Positions 5,450-11,886 of a stretch of DNA of 25,265 nt are shown piece by piece; the first letter of the stretch is position 1, and each line of letters opens with the position of its first letter. The translations under genes and the position numbers were made by a program. The notes under the pieces are model-generated. The model was not told the DNA's origin. It did not search any database and worked only from the letters and a program-made list of their open reading frames with translations. The DNA is from a virus: positions 1 to 25,265 of the IMG/VR virus record IMGVR_UViG_3300043172_000056. One strand, written 5' to 3'.

Positions 5450-6238
5450 ATGGCAAAAGAACTGCCATACTTCCAATTTGAACCAGCCGAGTATTTAACT
5501 AAGGACATATCTTTTTGTTCTTTATCTGCTCAGGGCTTATTTATTAACCTATGTGCTTATTATTGGCAAAGAGGTTGTAAAATCACAAAAACACAATTTC
5601 TTAAACGCTTAAACAACGAAAAAGAATTCACGGAACTATTAGAAGAAGGTATTTTCGACCTTGATAACGATGGTAATATTTCAGTTGGCTTTTTAGATAT
5701 TCAATTTATGAGTATCGAGGAACAACAAAAAGAAAACAGTACTAGAGGTAAGATAGGAAACTTAAAACGATGGAACATAGATGCTTACAATAAGTTTATG
5801 TCTAAAGAATTGACATTAGAAGAAGCATTAAAACTTCCTAAAGTATCGGGTGGCGATCGGGGGGCGACTACAGAAGTATCGGGTGACGATGCTTTGGCGA
5901 TCGCAAAGAAAATCGCAGATAAGAAGAGAGAAGATAAGATAAAAGAAGATAAGAAGAGAGAAGATAATAGAATAGAAAGACTAAAGAAGGCTAAAGCGGA
6001 ATTTAAAAATTCCTTACTACCTCACTTATCTAAATACGGAAAGAAAACATTAAATGACTTTTATCAATATTGGACAGAGCACGGAGAGAACGATAAGAAA
6101 ATGCGATTCGAGAAACAAACTAGCTACTCAATACCACACAGATTAAGTAATTGGGTTAAAAATGATTTCGGTAAAAGCTATAAAGACGAAGCGGTAACAG
6201 CAGTAAATAAACGCGTAAGCACTATAAAAATAGGATAA
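5450..6238 (+). CDS. Putative phage replication initiator / helicase-loader protein
   Basis: The N-terminal domain (about residues 1-80; MAKELPYFQFEPAEYL, then LSAQGLFINLCAYYWQRG) matches the winged-helix N-terminal module of DnaD-like phage replication proteins (Lin1244/DUF4373 type). The middle, about 130-175, is a charged Lys/Glu/Asp linker with repeated DKKRED units. The C-terminal domain (about 178-250) has NDFYQYWTEHGEND, then MRFEKQTSYSIPHRLSNW, a pattern I associate with replication proteins of Bacteroidota phages. Such proteins bind the origin and recruit helicase, and the DnaB gene follows only one small gene later. The linker is encoded by direct DNA repeats that could be the origin, as in lambda O. 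The assignment to replication is firm from context and the exact activity is inferred. Confidence 0.75.
   Translation: MAKELPYFQFEPAEYLTKDISFCSLSAQGLFINLCAYYWQRGCKITKTQFLKRLNNEKEFTELLEEGIFDLDNDGNISVGFLDIQFMSIEEQQKENSTRGKIGNLKRWNIDAYNKFMSKELTLEEALKLPKVSGGDRGATTEVSGDDALAIAKKIADKKREDKIKEDKKREDNRIERLKKAKAEFKNSLLPHLSKYGKKTLNDFYQYWTEHGENDKKMRFEKQTSYSIPHRLSNWVKNDFGKSYKDEAVTAVNKRVSTIKIG
5842..5967 (+). repeat. Direct repeats inside the initiator gene (candidate origin)
   Basis: Two repeat pairs lie side by side. AGTATCGGGTGRCGAT occurs at 5842-5857 and 5875-5890 with one difference. An identical 21-mer, beginning AGATAAGAAGAG, occurs at 5917-5937 and 5947-5967. Between the pairs is an 8-bp palindrome GCGATCGC (5897-5904). 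They encode the linker of the initiator. Iterons inside an initiator gene mark the origin in lambda. Origin function here is inferred. Confidence 0.5.
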
Positions 6239-6242
6239 TATT

Positions 6243-6500
6243 ATGAAATACATGGAAATAATTGAAATAGTATGGTTAACGGTAGCAATAGTTGGTTTAA
6301 TTATTTGCTCTTACGGAATAACAAGAAGTTGGAATGAAATTAACAAAATTAAAAAAGACATTATACGAAACGAAGAAGTATATGAGTACAGAATGGGTCT
6401 TATTGATAGGATAGGCATAGTCGAACGCAAGAAAATAGCTTCGTATAATGAAATGATGAAAAGCGACAAGCCTTTAACTGATGAATATTGGATAAACTAA
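6243..6500 (+). CDS. Small single-pass membrane protein, 85 aa
   Basis: It starts behind a TAATATTATG leader. Residues 5-26 (IIEIVWLTVAIVGLIICSYGI) form one hydrophobic helix, followed by a charged cytoplasm-like region (RSWNEINKIKKDIIRNEE) and a helical tail. This fits a short N-terminally anchored inner-membrane protein with its C-terminus inside. It lies between the initiator and the helicase, with gaps of 4 and 5 bases. Membrane attachment of replication is one possibility, but no motif supports a specific function. I do not recognise the family. Confidence 0.7.
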   Translation: MKYMEIIEIVWLTVAIVGLIICSYGITRSWNEINKIKKDIIRNEEVYEYRMGLIDRIGIVERKKIASYNEMMKSDKPLTDEYWIN

Positions 6501-6505
6501 ACTAA

Positions 6506-7906
6506 ATGGACAAAGGAAAAATACAACCACAATCAATAGAGATAGAACAAGCTATCCTAGGCGCAATCCTAGTAGATAAAGAAGCGATTAATGAAGTAGG
6601 TGACATACTTGTATCGGAAATGTTTTATTATCCCGCAAATCGGCTTATTTACGATGTGATAATAGAACTACATTCTACTAGTTCAAATATAGACTTATTA
6701 ACTATTGCTGATAAATTAAACGCCAGCGGAAATTTAAAGCTAGTAGGCGGTGATATGTATCTCATGGACTTAATAACAAATGTAGCCACGACATCACATA
6801 TAGAGTCACATGTAGAAATATTAACACATAAGTACGTACAAAGGCAATTAATACAGAAATCTACAGAAACAATTAACAACGCTTACAATGACGAGGTAAA
6901 CGCAAACGAGTTATTAAGTAGAGCTTATAATGGTTTAAATAGTATTTCCGAAAAGTCCGTTAGAACACAGGACGCTTCATTAGCTGACTTAATCGACAAT
7001 CAAATTGAGCACGGGCAAATGATCCACGCAGGAGAAGTAAAAGCAGGCATACCTACACCAATCCATAAGTTGACAGAAAAAACAGGAGGTTGGAGAAACT
7101 CGGAATTGATTATATTAGCTGCACGTCCTGGAATGGGAAAGACTGCGTTTGCTGTTAGCTGTGTATTAGAAGCTGCAAAACTCGGAATCCCTGCAGCGTT
7201 TTTCTCGTTGGAAATGTCAAAGGAGCAATTAACTGATCGTATTTTATCAATGGAAGCTAGGGTTGAAAGTGATAGGTTTAATATTAGAGGCTTAAACGAT
7301 CATGATGTTGCACAAATAAGTACCGTAAAGAACGAATTAAAATCATTACCGTTGTATATTGATGATGGTGCAAGTTTAACTATCACACAGTTTCAAGTCA
7401 AGGCTAAGAGACTTAAAAACAAGTACGATATTGGATTTATAGTTGTTGATTATTTGCAATTAATGAGTGGTGAGGGTAAAGGAACGAATCGAGAGCAAGA
7501 AATAAGCAAGATTTCACGAGGCTTAAAGATGGTAGCAAAGGAATTAAATATACCTATCATGGCATTATCTCAATTATCGAGAGCAGTTGAAACAAGGGGA
7601 GGAAGTAAACGCCCGTTATTATCTGATCTTAGAGAATCTGGAGCAATAGAACAGGATGCAGACGTAGTAATGTTTCAATATAGACCAGAGTATTACGGTC
7701 AAACAGAATGGGAAGAAGAATACAACCGAGAACCAACAGAGGGCGAGTGCGAATATATCGTAGCTAAGAATCGAAAAGGTGGTTTAGTAAGAAATAGAAT
7801 GAGGTTTGAAGGTAGATTTACATTGTTCTCGGACTTGGAACCAGAAGAGTGGCAGACTTGCGAAAACACAGAATTAACAAACCCATCACTAGACCAAGCA
7901 TTTTAG
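6506..7906 (+). CDS. dnaB: Replicative DNA helicase, DnaB family
   Basis: The 466-aa length and domain order match DnaB. An N-terminal helical domain (about 8-110; PQSIEIEQAILGAILVD) is followed by a linker and the RecA-like core. The core contains Walker A AARPGMGKTA at about residue 205, FFSLEMSKEQLTDRIL, Walker B VVDYLQLM at about 311-318, ALSQLSRAVE and SDLRESGAIEQDADVVMF, and the arginine-finger region EYIVAKNRKG. Hexameric DnaB unwinds DNA 5' to 3' at the phage fork. The initiator two genes upstream is the likely loader. The start ATG sits 5 bases after the previous stop. I see no missing catalytic residue. Confidence 0.97.
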   Translation: MDKGKIQPQSIEIEQAILGAILVDKEAINEVGDILVSEMFYYPANRLIYDVIIELHSTSSNIDLLTIADKLNASGNLKLVGGDMYLMDLITNVATTSHIESHVEILTHKYVQRQLIQKSTETINNAYNDEVNANELLSRAYNGLNSISEKSVRTQDASLADLIDNQIEHGQMIHAGEVKAGIPTPIHKLTEKTGGWRNSELIILAARPGMGKTAFAVSCVLEAAKLGIPAAFFSLEMSKEQLTDRILSMEARVESDRFNIRGLNDHDVAQISTVKNELKSLPLYIDDGASLTITQFQVKAKRLKNKYDIGFIVVDYLQLMSGEGKGTNREQEISKISRGLKMVAKELNIPIMALSQLSRAVETRGGSKRPLLSDLRESGAIEQDADVVMFQYRPEYYGQTEWEEEYNREPTEGECEYIVAKNRKGGLVRNRMRFEGRFTLFSDLEPEEWQTCENTELTNPSLDQAF

Positions 7907-7940
7907 AAAATAGAAAACAAATCATTTAAAAAATAATATT

Positions 7941-8306
7941 ATGGATAAAGAACTAAACTATAAAATGAATAAAGACAGGATAAACGAACAATTCTATATA
8001 GACAGAAAAGGAATTATTAAAAAATATACAGGAGACATGTATAAGGAGGTGATTAGTTTTCATTATGAAATATCATTATCATTATTTCCAAATATTAAAT
8101 ATCCTGATTCTCCTGACGATCACGCACTCATGAAAGGACTTGTGTTAGTTGGGAGTAGCGTATATTCTGGAGCTATAATTAAAAAAAGACCTACTATTTC
8201 TCAGGTAAAAAAACTTAAAGAACTTAATTTATATGATTGTCTTTGTTTTGAACATAATAATTATTGGATAAATTTTGATAAATATCAATTACTAATGAAA
8301 AAATAA
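7941..8306 (+). CDS. Conserved-looking hypothetical phage protein, 121 aa
   Basis: It starts after a TAATATTATG leader, 34 bases downstream of the helicase. The core reads SLFPNIKYPDSPDDHALMKGLVLVGSSVYSGAIIKKRPTISQ in two continuous parts, followed by a helix (QVKKLKELNLYDCLCF) and a short end with paired Asn and Tyr. The LMKLGxxxVGSSVYSxxI-like block resembles orphan proteins seen near replication genes of Bacteroidota phages. That resemblance is from memory and gives no function. No membrane segment or catalytic signature is present. Confidence 0.7.
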   Translation: MDKELNYKMNKDRINEQFYIDRKGIIKKYTGDMYKEVISFHYEISLSLFPNIKYPDSPDDHALMKGLVLVGSSVYSGAIIKKRPTISQVKKLKELNLYDCLCFEHNNYWINFDKYQLLMKK

Positions 8307-8310
8307 CAAC

Positions 8311-8427
8311 ATGAAACACAAATTAATAATAACAGACAAGAACAACAAAACAGTATTCGAAACAAAGCAAAAAGAGATTAAGAACGAAGCCGAGTTAAAA
8401 AGAATATTGAAGAAATATACGGAATAA
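8311..8427 (+). CDS. Very small hypothetical protein, 38 aa
   Basis: ATG at 8311 follows the previous stop by four bases (ATAACAACATG) and the frame stops at 8425-8427. The product is highly charged: a strand-like KHKLIITDKNNKTVFET, then a Lys/Glu helix (KNEAELKRILKKYTE). Tight linkage and codon use like its neighbours suggest that it is translated, but the length makes this uncertain. No function can be given. Confidence 0.5.
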   Translation: MKHKLIITDKNNKTVFETKQKEIKNEAELKRILKKYTE

Positions 8428-8461
8428 CAACATTTTAGTAGGTTGGTAAGTTAAATTAAAC

Positions 8462-8471
8462 TATCTTAGCA
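8462..8471 (+). promoter_or_regulatory. Putative promoter, -7 box TATCTTAGCA
   Basis: The box is identical to the one at 4517. A TTG at 8443-8445 lies 16 bases upstream, slightly short for a Bacteroidota -33 element. Transcription would start about 8478, leaving a leader of about 14 bases before ATG 8492. Confidence 0.5.
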
Positions 8472-8491
8472 ATGAATTTAAAACTAATATT

Positions 8492-8752
8492 ATGAGCAGA
8501 GAAGAATTAAAAGAGTTAGGATTTGAAGAAATACCGCATTTTACGGTTATGAATAACTTAATCTATCAAATAAGAAGACATAGGCACTTTTCAATAGGAT
8601 GTCTAGGCGAGCCTAACGAGGTTATGTTTATATGTCAGAAAGACAGAGATACAAACGATAGAATAATCGATTTAGTTTGTGTTCATAATTACGATTTTGA
8701 CGGATTATTGACTCTTGAAAAAGTAAAAGCACTTATCAAACTTATAAAATAA
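8492..8752 (+). CDS. Hypothetical phage protein, 86 aa
   Basis: First gene after the promoter box, with a TAATATTATG leader. The protein begins with an SREELKELGFEEIPHFTV motif followed by strand-rich sequence (HFSIGCLGEPNEVMFICQ), an HNYDFDGLLTLEKVKALI segment and a short Lys-rich end. Its N-terminal KELGF motif recurs in the protein at 9079, hinting that both derive from one orphan family of small accessory proteins. I recognise no enzymatic motif. Its place at the head of a run of small genes suggests an early host-takeover cluster. Confidence 0.7.
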   Translation: MSREELKELGFEEIPHFTVMNNLIYQIRRHRHFSIGCLGEPNEVMFICQKDRDTNDRIIDLVCVHNYDFDGLLTLEKVKALIKLIK

Positions 8753-8772
8753 TTAATTTAAACTATAAACAA

Positions 8773-9033
8773 ATGAAAGTAGAAACAATCGAACAAATGG
8801 AAAGTATTTTTGAAAACACAGATAGTAAATGGAAAGGCGACAACGCGTACCAAGGGCTTCAAATATTATCTAAATATACAAATAACTTAATCCAAGGCGC
8901 AGGGCATGACGTAATATGGGCTATGGATATTGACGAAGCTATAAAGGCAGGAATAACAAAAGAGGACGTTACTAAGTTGGCGTTATTAAATTGGATGATA
9001 GAAGATAGTAGTTATTTTGCATGCTTCGTTTAA
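8773..9033 (+). CDS. Hypothetical acidic protein, 86 aa
   Basis: A small acidic, mostly helical protein that begins MKVETIEQMESIFENTDSK. The middle GDNAYQGLQILSKYTNNLIQGAGHDVIWAMD and the following DEAIKAGITKEDVTKLALLNWMIE are helical segments with Trp residues. It starts 20 bases after the previous stop behind TATAAACAA. No membrane segment or catalytic signature is visible. Similar unnamed helical proteins occur in accessory regions of many phages, but I cannot assign a family or role. Confidence 0.65.
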   Translation: MKVETIEQMESIFENTDSKWKGDNAYQGLQILSKYTNNLIQGAGHDVIWAMDIDEAIKAGITKEDVTKLALLNWMIEDSSYFACFV

Positions 9034-9078
9034 ACCAATTAAACAATAAAGAATAAACCTAATTAAAAACAAAACAAG

Positions 9079-9306
9079 ATGATTAAAACAGAATTAAACC
9101 AAGAGAAAGAAGTAAAAGAGTTGGGATTTCCTAAGTTGATGGTAAGTAAAGATGGTTCATGTATTATTTTAATGATTAGACATCAAGCAGGAACTGTAAT
9201 AGTAGGAAATAATATTCATGATACGGGTTATTTTTGCAGCGTATGGGCGTCAGGTGATTTCAAAGACTACAAAGGAACAATAACACTAAGCAACGAACTA
9301 GAATAA
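9079..9306 (+). CDS. Hypothetical protein, 75 aa (KELGF-type)
   Basis: The gene is preceded by AAAAACAAAACAAG, an exact 14-base leader that also precedes the gene at 9325. The protein starts with a charged segment, then VKELGFPKLMVSKDGSCIIL and strand-rich sequence through VIVGNNIHDTGYFCSVWASGDF. The KELGF start is shared with the protein at 8492, but the rest is too different for me to call a duplication. Two cysteines are not arranged as a metal site. Function is unknown. Confidence 0.65.
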   Translation: MIKTELNQEKEVKELGFPKLMVSKDGSCIILMIRHQAGTVIVGNNIHDTGYFCSVWASGDFKDYKGTITLSNELE

Positions 9307-9324
9307 AAATAAAAACAAAACAAG

Positions 9325-9609
9325 ATGAGCGGAGGAAGCCATAATTATTTATACTGCAAAGACAGTGACGAAATACTAAACCATATAAGTGACATAGAAG
9401 GGATGCGCGATAGATTAACCGAAGAAGGATATTTAGACGCAGCCAAGGAAACGGAGGAAGTTATACTTGTTATCAATTCGTTTAACGTAAGAATGCAAGC
9501 AAGATTAAACAGATTAAGTCAAGTATGGCGAGCTGTTGAATGGTGCGATAGTGGAGATAGTGATCCAAATCACATTAAAGAAGAAGTAGAAAAATATAGA
9601 GAATTATAA
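9325..9609 (+). CDS. MSGGSxNY-type conserved hypothetical protein, 94 aa
   Basis: The N-terminal MSGGSHNYLYCK start, the helical middle (DEILNHISDIEGMRDRL, then DAAKETEEVILVI) and the LSQVWRAVEWCDSGDSDP segment before a final Lys/Glu helix match an orphan family that I know from phage and plasmid accessory regions. In these the MSGGSxNY start and a VWxAVEWxDSGD motif are constant. No biochemical role is known to me. The gene has the repeated AAAAACAAAACAAG leader. Confidence 0.75.
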   Translation: MSGGSHNYLYCKDSDEILNHISDIEGMRDRLTEEGYLDAAKETEEVILVINSFNVRMQARLNRLSQVWRAVEWCDSGDSDPNHIKEEVEKYREL

Positions 9610-9664
9610 ACCAAGGAAAAGCACCCATCCTTTATTAAACGGGAGCGATAAAACAATAAACAAG

Positions 9665-9958
9665 ATGAACAACGAATTACAAGGATGCCAACCAATGGAA
9701 AGAAAAACATTAATTAATGCATTTGAAAGATTATCAGGTAAATGTAATCAATTAAGAGAAGTCGCAAATTTAACAGACAGGCTCACGGCTAAATTACACA
9801 GAACAGAAGACGAGCCAAGACCTACAGACGAAAAGGTTAAGCAGGAAAATAAACGAATGGATATTGTAGATTTATTTAATTCTATTGCAGATGATATGGA
9901 AATACAAATAAACAGAATAGGATCAAACACAGAGGAAGCAATAAACATCATTGAGTAA
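9665..9958 (+). CDS. Hypothetical coiled-coil protein, 97 aa
   Basis: The leader AAAACAATAAACAAG is a variant of that before 9079 and 9325. After a short polar start the protein is almost all helical: RKTLINAFERLSGKCNQLREV, a second helix around ANLTDRLTAKLHR, a charged Pro-containing linker (EDEPRPTDEK), and a third helix (DIVDLFNSIADDMEIQINRI). This suggests an oligomeric helical bundle, but no family is recognised. It is the last gene before a 291-base stretch that carries a short RNA unit. Confidence 0.65.
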   Translation: MNNELQGCQPMERKTLINAFERLSGKCNQLREVANLTDRLTAKLHRTEDEPRPTDEKVKQENKRMDIVDLFNSIADDMEIQINRIGSNTEEAINIIE

Positions 9959-9997
9959 AATAAACCAAATAAACAGCAGTAGATCAAAATAAAACAT

Positions 9998-10007
9998 TAT
10001 CTTTACA
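9998..10007 (+). promoter_or_regulatory. Putative -7 promoter box TATCTTTACA
   Basis: TATCTTTACA fits the flavobacterial TAnnTTTG type closely and recurs exactly at 11001 in front of the sigma factor. No TTG at the -33 position is obvious. A terminator follows within 85 bases. Confidence 0.5.
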
Positions 10008-10009
10008 CA

Positions 10010-10092
10010 GCAAAGGTTAGTAAGTTTTACATTTCATAATGTTTAGTTTTAGATTATATCCCTGCTTGATTCATACAAGTGGGGATTTTTTT
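10010..10092 (+). ncRNA. Candidate short phage RNA, about 80 nt
   Basis: The gap 9959-10249 holds no credible gene. It contains a promoter-like box at 9998 and a T-tailed terminator ending at 10092, so a short transcript of about 80 bases is expected. The part before the terminator is AU-rich and has no strong helix of its own. No leader gene lies inside. It may be a small regulatory RNA or a decoy, or simply the end of an unproductive early transcript. After it, 10093-10167 shows nothing I can name. Confidence 0.45.
10058..10092 (+). terminator. Intrinsic terminator
   Basis: ATCCCTGCTTG (10058-10068) pairs with CAAGTGGGGAT (10076-10086) over 11 positions including two G-U pairs, with a 7-nt loop and seven T (10086-10092). 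Confidence 0.85.
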
Positions 10093-10167
10093 ATATATAT
10101 CTGTATGCTTTTACATAAAATAACATAGTTATATGTATAAAACTTAGTGTTTCATGGTTAATTGTCG

Positions 10168-10231
10168 TATATTGTAGTCTAATAGTTTAGATTCTAACGA
10201 ATTAACAAACTATAAGTATGTATCAGATACA
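10168..10231 (+). promoter_or_regulatory. Putative promoter and dyad operator before the gene at 10250
   Basis: TATATTGTA at 10168-10176 resembles the -7 box at 3018. Downstream, ATAGTTT (10182-10188) can pair with AAACTAT (10207-10213). TGTATC-A-GATACA (10219-10231) is a perfect 13-base odd dyad of the type bound by dimeric regulators. The leader would be about 65 bases. All three calls rest on pattern only. Confidence 0.35.
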
Positions 10232-10249
10232 AAATTTAAACTAATCAAA

Positions 10250-10582
10250 ATGGACGTAATACTAATAACAGATGCAGAAGGAGAAAGAGCATACGATAAG
10301 TACGGAGAAGAAATAAAACTAAATAAAATGGAAAACAAAGAACTAATAAAGAAAGCTAAAGAGATTATATTAAAAGGAGCTAAGCAGGTGAATATTGAGT
10401 TGCCTGAGTTTGAGATTGATATTGAATATGATATAAAATTCCTTAGACCAGCAGTAAATAATAAAAATCCTTATGCGTGCCTTAATTCTGCATTTGATTT
10501 CGAAGAAGGGAAACATGATGATGATGCTTTTTGGCGGTGGATTGCTTTATGCGATAAACTACCTAAAACCATAAACAACTAA
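10250..10582 (+). CDS. Hypothetical acidic protein, 110 aa
   Basis: The frame opens with a strand DVILITDAEGERAYDKYGEEI, but an in-frame ATG at 10328 (MENKELIKKAKEIILKG) could be the true start, since it begins a clear helix. The C-terminal part has NKNPYACLNSAFDFEEGKHDDDAFWRWIALCDKLP, acidic with two Trp. No motif of known activity is seen. It lies after the leader with the dyad and may be under its own control. I do not recognise the family. Confidence 0.65.
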   Translation: MDVILITDAEGERAYDKYGEEIKLNKMENKELIKKAKEIILKGAKQVNIELPEFEIDIEYDIKFLRPAVNNKNPYACLNSAFDFEEGKHDDDAFWRWIALCDKLPKTINN

Positions 10583-10611
10583 CAATCAACAACTAAGTCA
10601 ACATGCGCCAC

Positions 10612-10668
10612 GGGCAATATAATGCTAATTAACATGTATATTAACTAATAAATAGCAACATACTGCCC
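10612..10668 (+). other. Intergenic RNA hairpin
   Basis: GGGCA (10612-10616) pairs with TGCCC (10664-10668), TAT with ATA just inside, and TGCTA (10623-10627) with TAGCA (10653-10657), around an AU-rich loop. No T tract follows. It lies in the 116-base gap ahead of the small gene at 10699. Confidence 0.4.
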
Positions 10669-10698
10669 ACAGCGTAGAGACAATAAAAACAAAACGAT

Positions 10699-10845
10699 AT
10701 GAACCATTACGAAATAGAATACGAATACGGAGACGGATTTACAGACGGAATAATTTACGAAGGCGAAACAGTTATTGACGCTATAAACAGTTATATTGAA
10801 GATAATGGACAAATTCATGATATAGTTTGTGTAACCCTAGTTTAA
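10699..10845 (+). CDS. Very small acidic protein, 48 aa
   Basis: ATG 10699 follows AAAAACAAAACGAT, a variant of the leader seen at 9079 and 9325, which supports translation. The product is acidic with an N-terminal strand of alternating Glu and Tyr (HYEIEYEYGDGF), a helix (ETVIDAINSYIEDNG) and a final strand (DIVCVTLV). It is probably a small alpha/beta fold. Function is unknown. Between its stop and the next promoter, 10846-11000, only a 24-aa frame is seen. Confidence 0.55.
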   Translation: MNHYEIEYEYGDGFTDGIIYEGETVIDAINSYIEDNGQIHDIVCVTLV

Positions 10846-10902
10846 GAACAGCAGCAATACATAAGGCAAATGAAATATTTAATAATTTAAAGTAAACGAG
10901 AT

Positions 10903-10977
10903 ATGAAAGAATATACAGGAATAGAATTAATATCAGTAGAGGAGATGCTAGAAATATTAGAACGAATAGATAATTAA
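10903..10977 (+). CDS. Possible 24-aa peptide
   Basis: ATG 10903 to TAA 10977 encodes an acidic amphipathic helix (MKEYTGIELISVEEMLEI, then LERIDN). The leader AAACGAGAT resembles that of the gene at 10699. The length gives little support, so it may be chance. Confidence 0.25.
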   Translation: MKEYTGIELISVEEMLEILERIDN

Positions 10978-11000
10978 ACAACACTTAAATAATAAAAGAC

Positions 11001-11010
11001 TATCTTTACA
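11001..11010 (+). promoter_or_regulatory. Putative promoter of the sigma-factor gene, TATCTTTACA
   Basis: The box is identical to 9998-10007 and both are followed by a YAG trinucleotide. It is 16 bases from ATG 11027, so transcription would begin about ten bases before the start codon. No good -33 TTG is seen. It implies that host RNA polymerase reads the sigma gene. Confidence 0.5.
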
Positions 11011-11026
11011 TAGAAAAACAAAACAC

Positions 11027-11512
11027 ATGCTAGAAGATATTTGCAAAAAAGATAAGTATTGGAGAACAACAGCGACGTTTATATGTAAAAACAAAACTAT
11101 TGCAGACGATCTAGTCCAGGATATGTATTTAAAAGTTAGCACGATTACAAAGCCTATAAACGATTATTATATTATATTGATAATACGTAACCTTTGGATT
11201 GACATGTGTCGTAAAAAAGGTACTACAGTTGATATAGATAGCCTTTACTACATAGAAGACAAAGAGCATACATTTGAACCAGATGATTACGAAGCGAAAC
11301 TATTAGATAAAGCGAGTAGTCTAAAGTATGTTCAACAAGAATATCTAAAAGAAAGCTTTGACAGAACGCTTAGACAGATTGGAGAGGAGTATAAAACTAA
11401 TTATGGTTTTGTATATCGAGAGTTGGACAAGGCAAGAAAGGAGGTGTTAGGATCTGATTACGCTGAGAAGTATAATAATAAAAGATTGAAGTATAGAAAA
11501 CCTAAAAAATAA
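11027..11512 (+). CDS. Phage-encoded sigma-70-like (ECF-type) factor
   Basis: The 161-aa protein looks like a reduced sigma factor. The region 2-like part is at residues 24-63: IADDLVQDMYLKV corresponds to the core-binding helix (region 2.1/2.2 pattern ADDLVQDxFLKx), and IIRNLWIDMCRKKG corresponds to the -10 recognition helix (RNxxxDxxRK). The region 4-like end, about residues 103-140 (KESFDRTLRQIGEEY, then FVYRELDKARKEV), has a helix-turn-helix layout. It sits immediately before the terminase genes, where a late-gene activator would be expected. A host-type box drives it. Sigma activity is inferred, and region 4 is weaker than region 2. It ends four bases before the next gene. Confidence 0.75.
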   Translation: MLEDICKKDKYWRTTATFICKNKTIADDLVQDMYLKVSTITKPINDYYIILIIRNLWIDMCRKKGTTVDIDSLYYIEDKEHTFEPDDYEAKLLDKASSLKYVQQEYLKESFDRTLRQIGEEYKTNYGFVYRELDKARKEVLGSDYAEKYNNKRLKYRKPKK

Positions 11513-11515
11513 ATC

Positions 11516-11851
11516 ATGGGAGCAGTTTATAGATGTGTAGAGCCAAGAAAACAAAAAGGTAGATATATTTATAATAGAGATAGGTTACATAAAGTTGGAT
11601 GGAAACCAAAGCATAAACTAAGATACAGAATATTACAACGAGAATTTATAAACATTATGAAACATCAAGAAGCAATAGATATACTAGATAGTATGGTTGA
11701 CGCAATAACCAACTACGAGTTAGATGAGATTTGGTGTAGCCGTGATATTTATGATGCCTTAGGGTTAAAAGAATACAAAGGATTTAAAATACACACTAGT
11801 CCTTTACTGCCTAAAAAAGGATATGCAGCACAGGGTAAATTATACTTTTAA
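11516..11851 (+). CDS. Hypothetical basic protein, 111 aa
   Basis: The first 40 residues are very basic (PRKQKGRYIYNRDRLHKVGW, then KPKHKLRYRILQRE). The rest is acidic helical (EAIDILDSMVDAITNYELDEIW) with an end rich in Lys and Gly that reads DALGLKEYKGFKIHTSPLL. An in-frame ATG at 11657 (MKHQEAIDIL) is a possible start that would drop the basic part. It lies between the sigma factor and TerS, in the terminase region. No HNH or other nuclease motif is present, so a packaging role is only suggested by place. Confidence 0.65.
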   Translation: MGAVYRCVEPRKQKGRYIYNRDRLHKVGWKPKHKLRYRILQREFINIMKHQEAIDILDSMVDAITNYELDEIWCSRDIYDALGLKEYKGFKIHTSPLLPKKGYAAQGKLYF

Positions 11852-11852
11852 A

Positions 11853-11881
11853 TAACAATAGAACAATTTTAAACGTTTTAA
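11853..11881 (+). promoter_or_regulatory. Bipartite late element, copy A (before TerS)
   Basis: TAACAA at 11853-11858 and AAACGTTTTAA at 11871-11881 match the block at 13365-13392 closely in sequence and spacing. A looser copy is at 22579-22608. It is a candidate late promoter or activator site for the phage sigma factor. Confidence 0.45.
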
Positions 11882-11886
11882 ATCTG

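Noticed and set aside
5897-5904. GCGATCGC as a restriction or methylation signal
   Set aside because: A single 8-base palindrome gives no statistical support; kept only as part of the repeat region.
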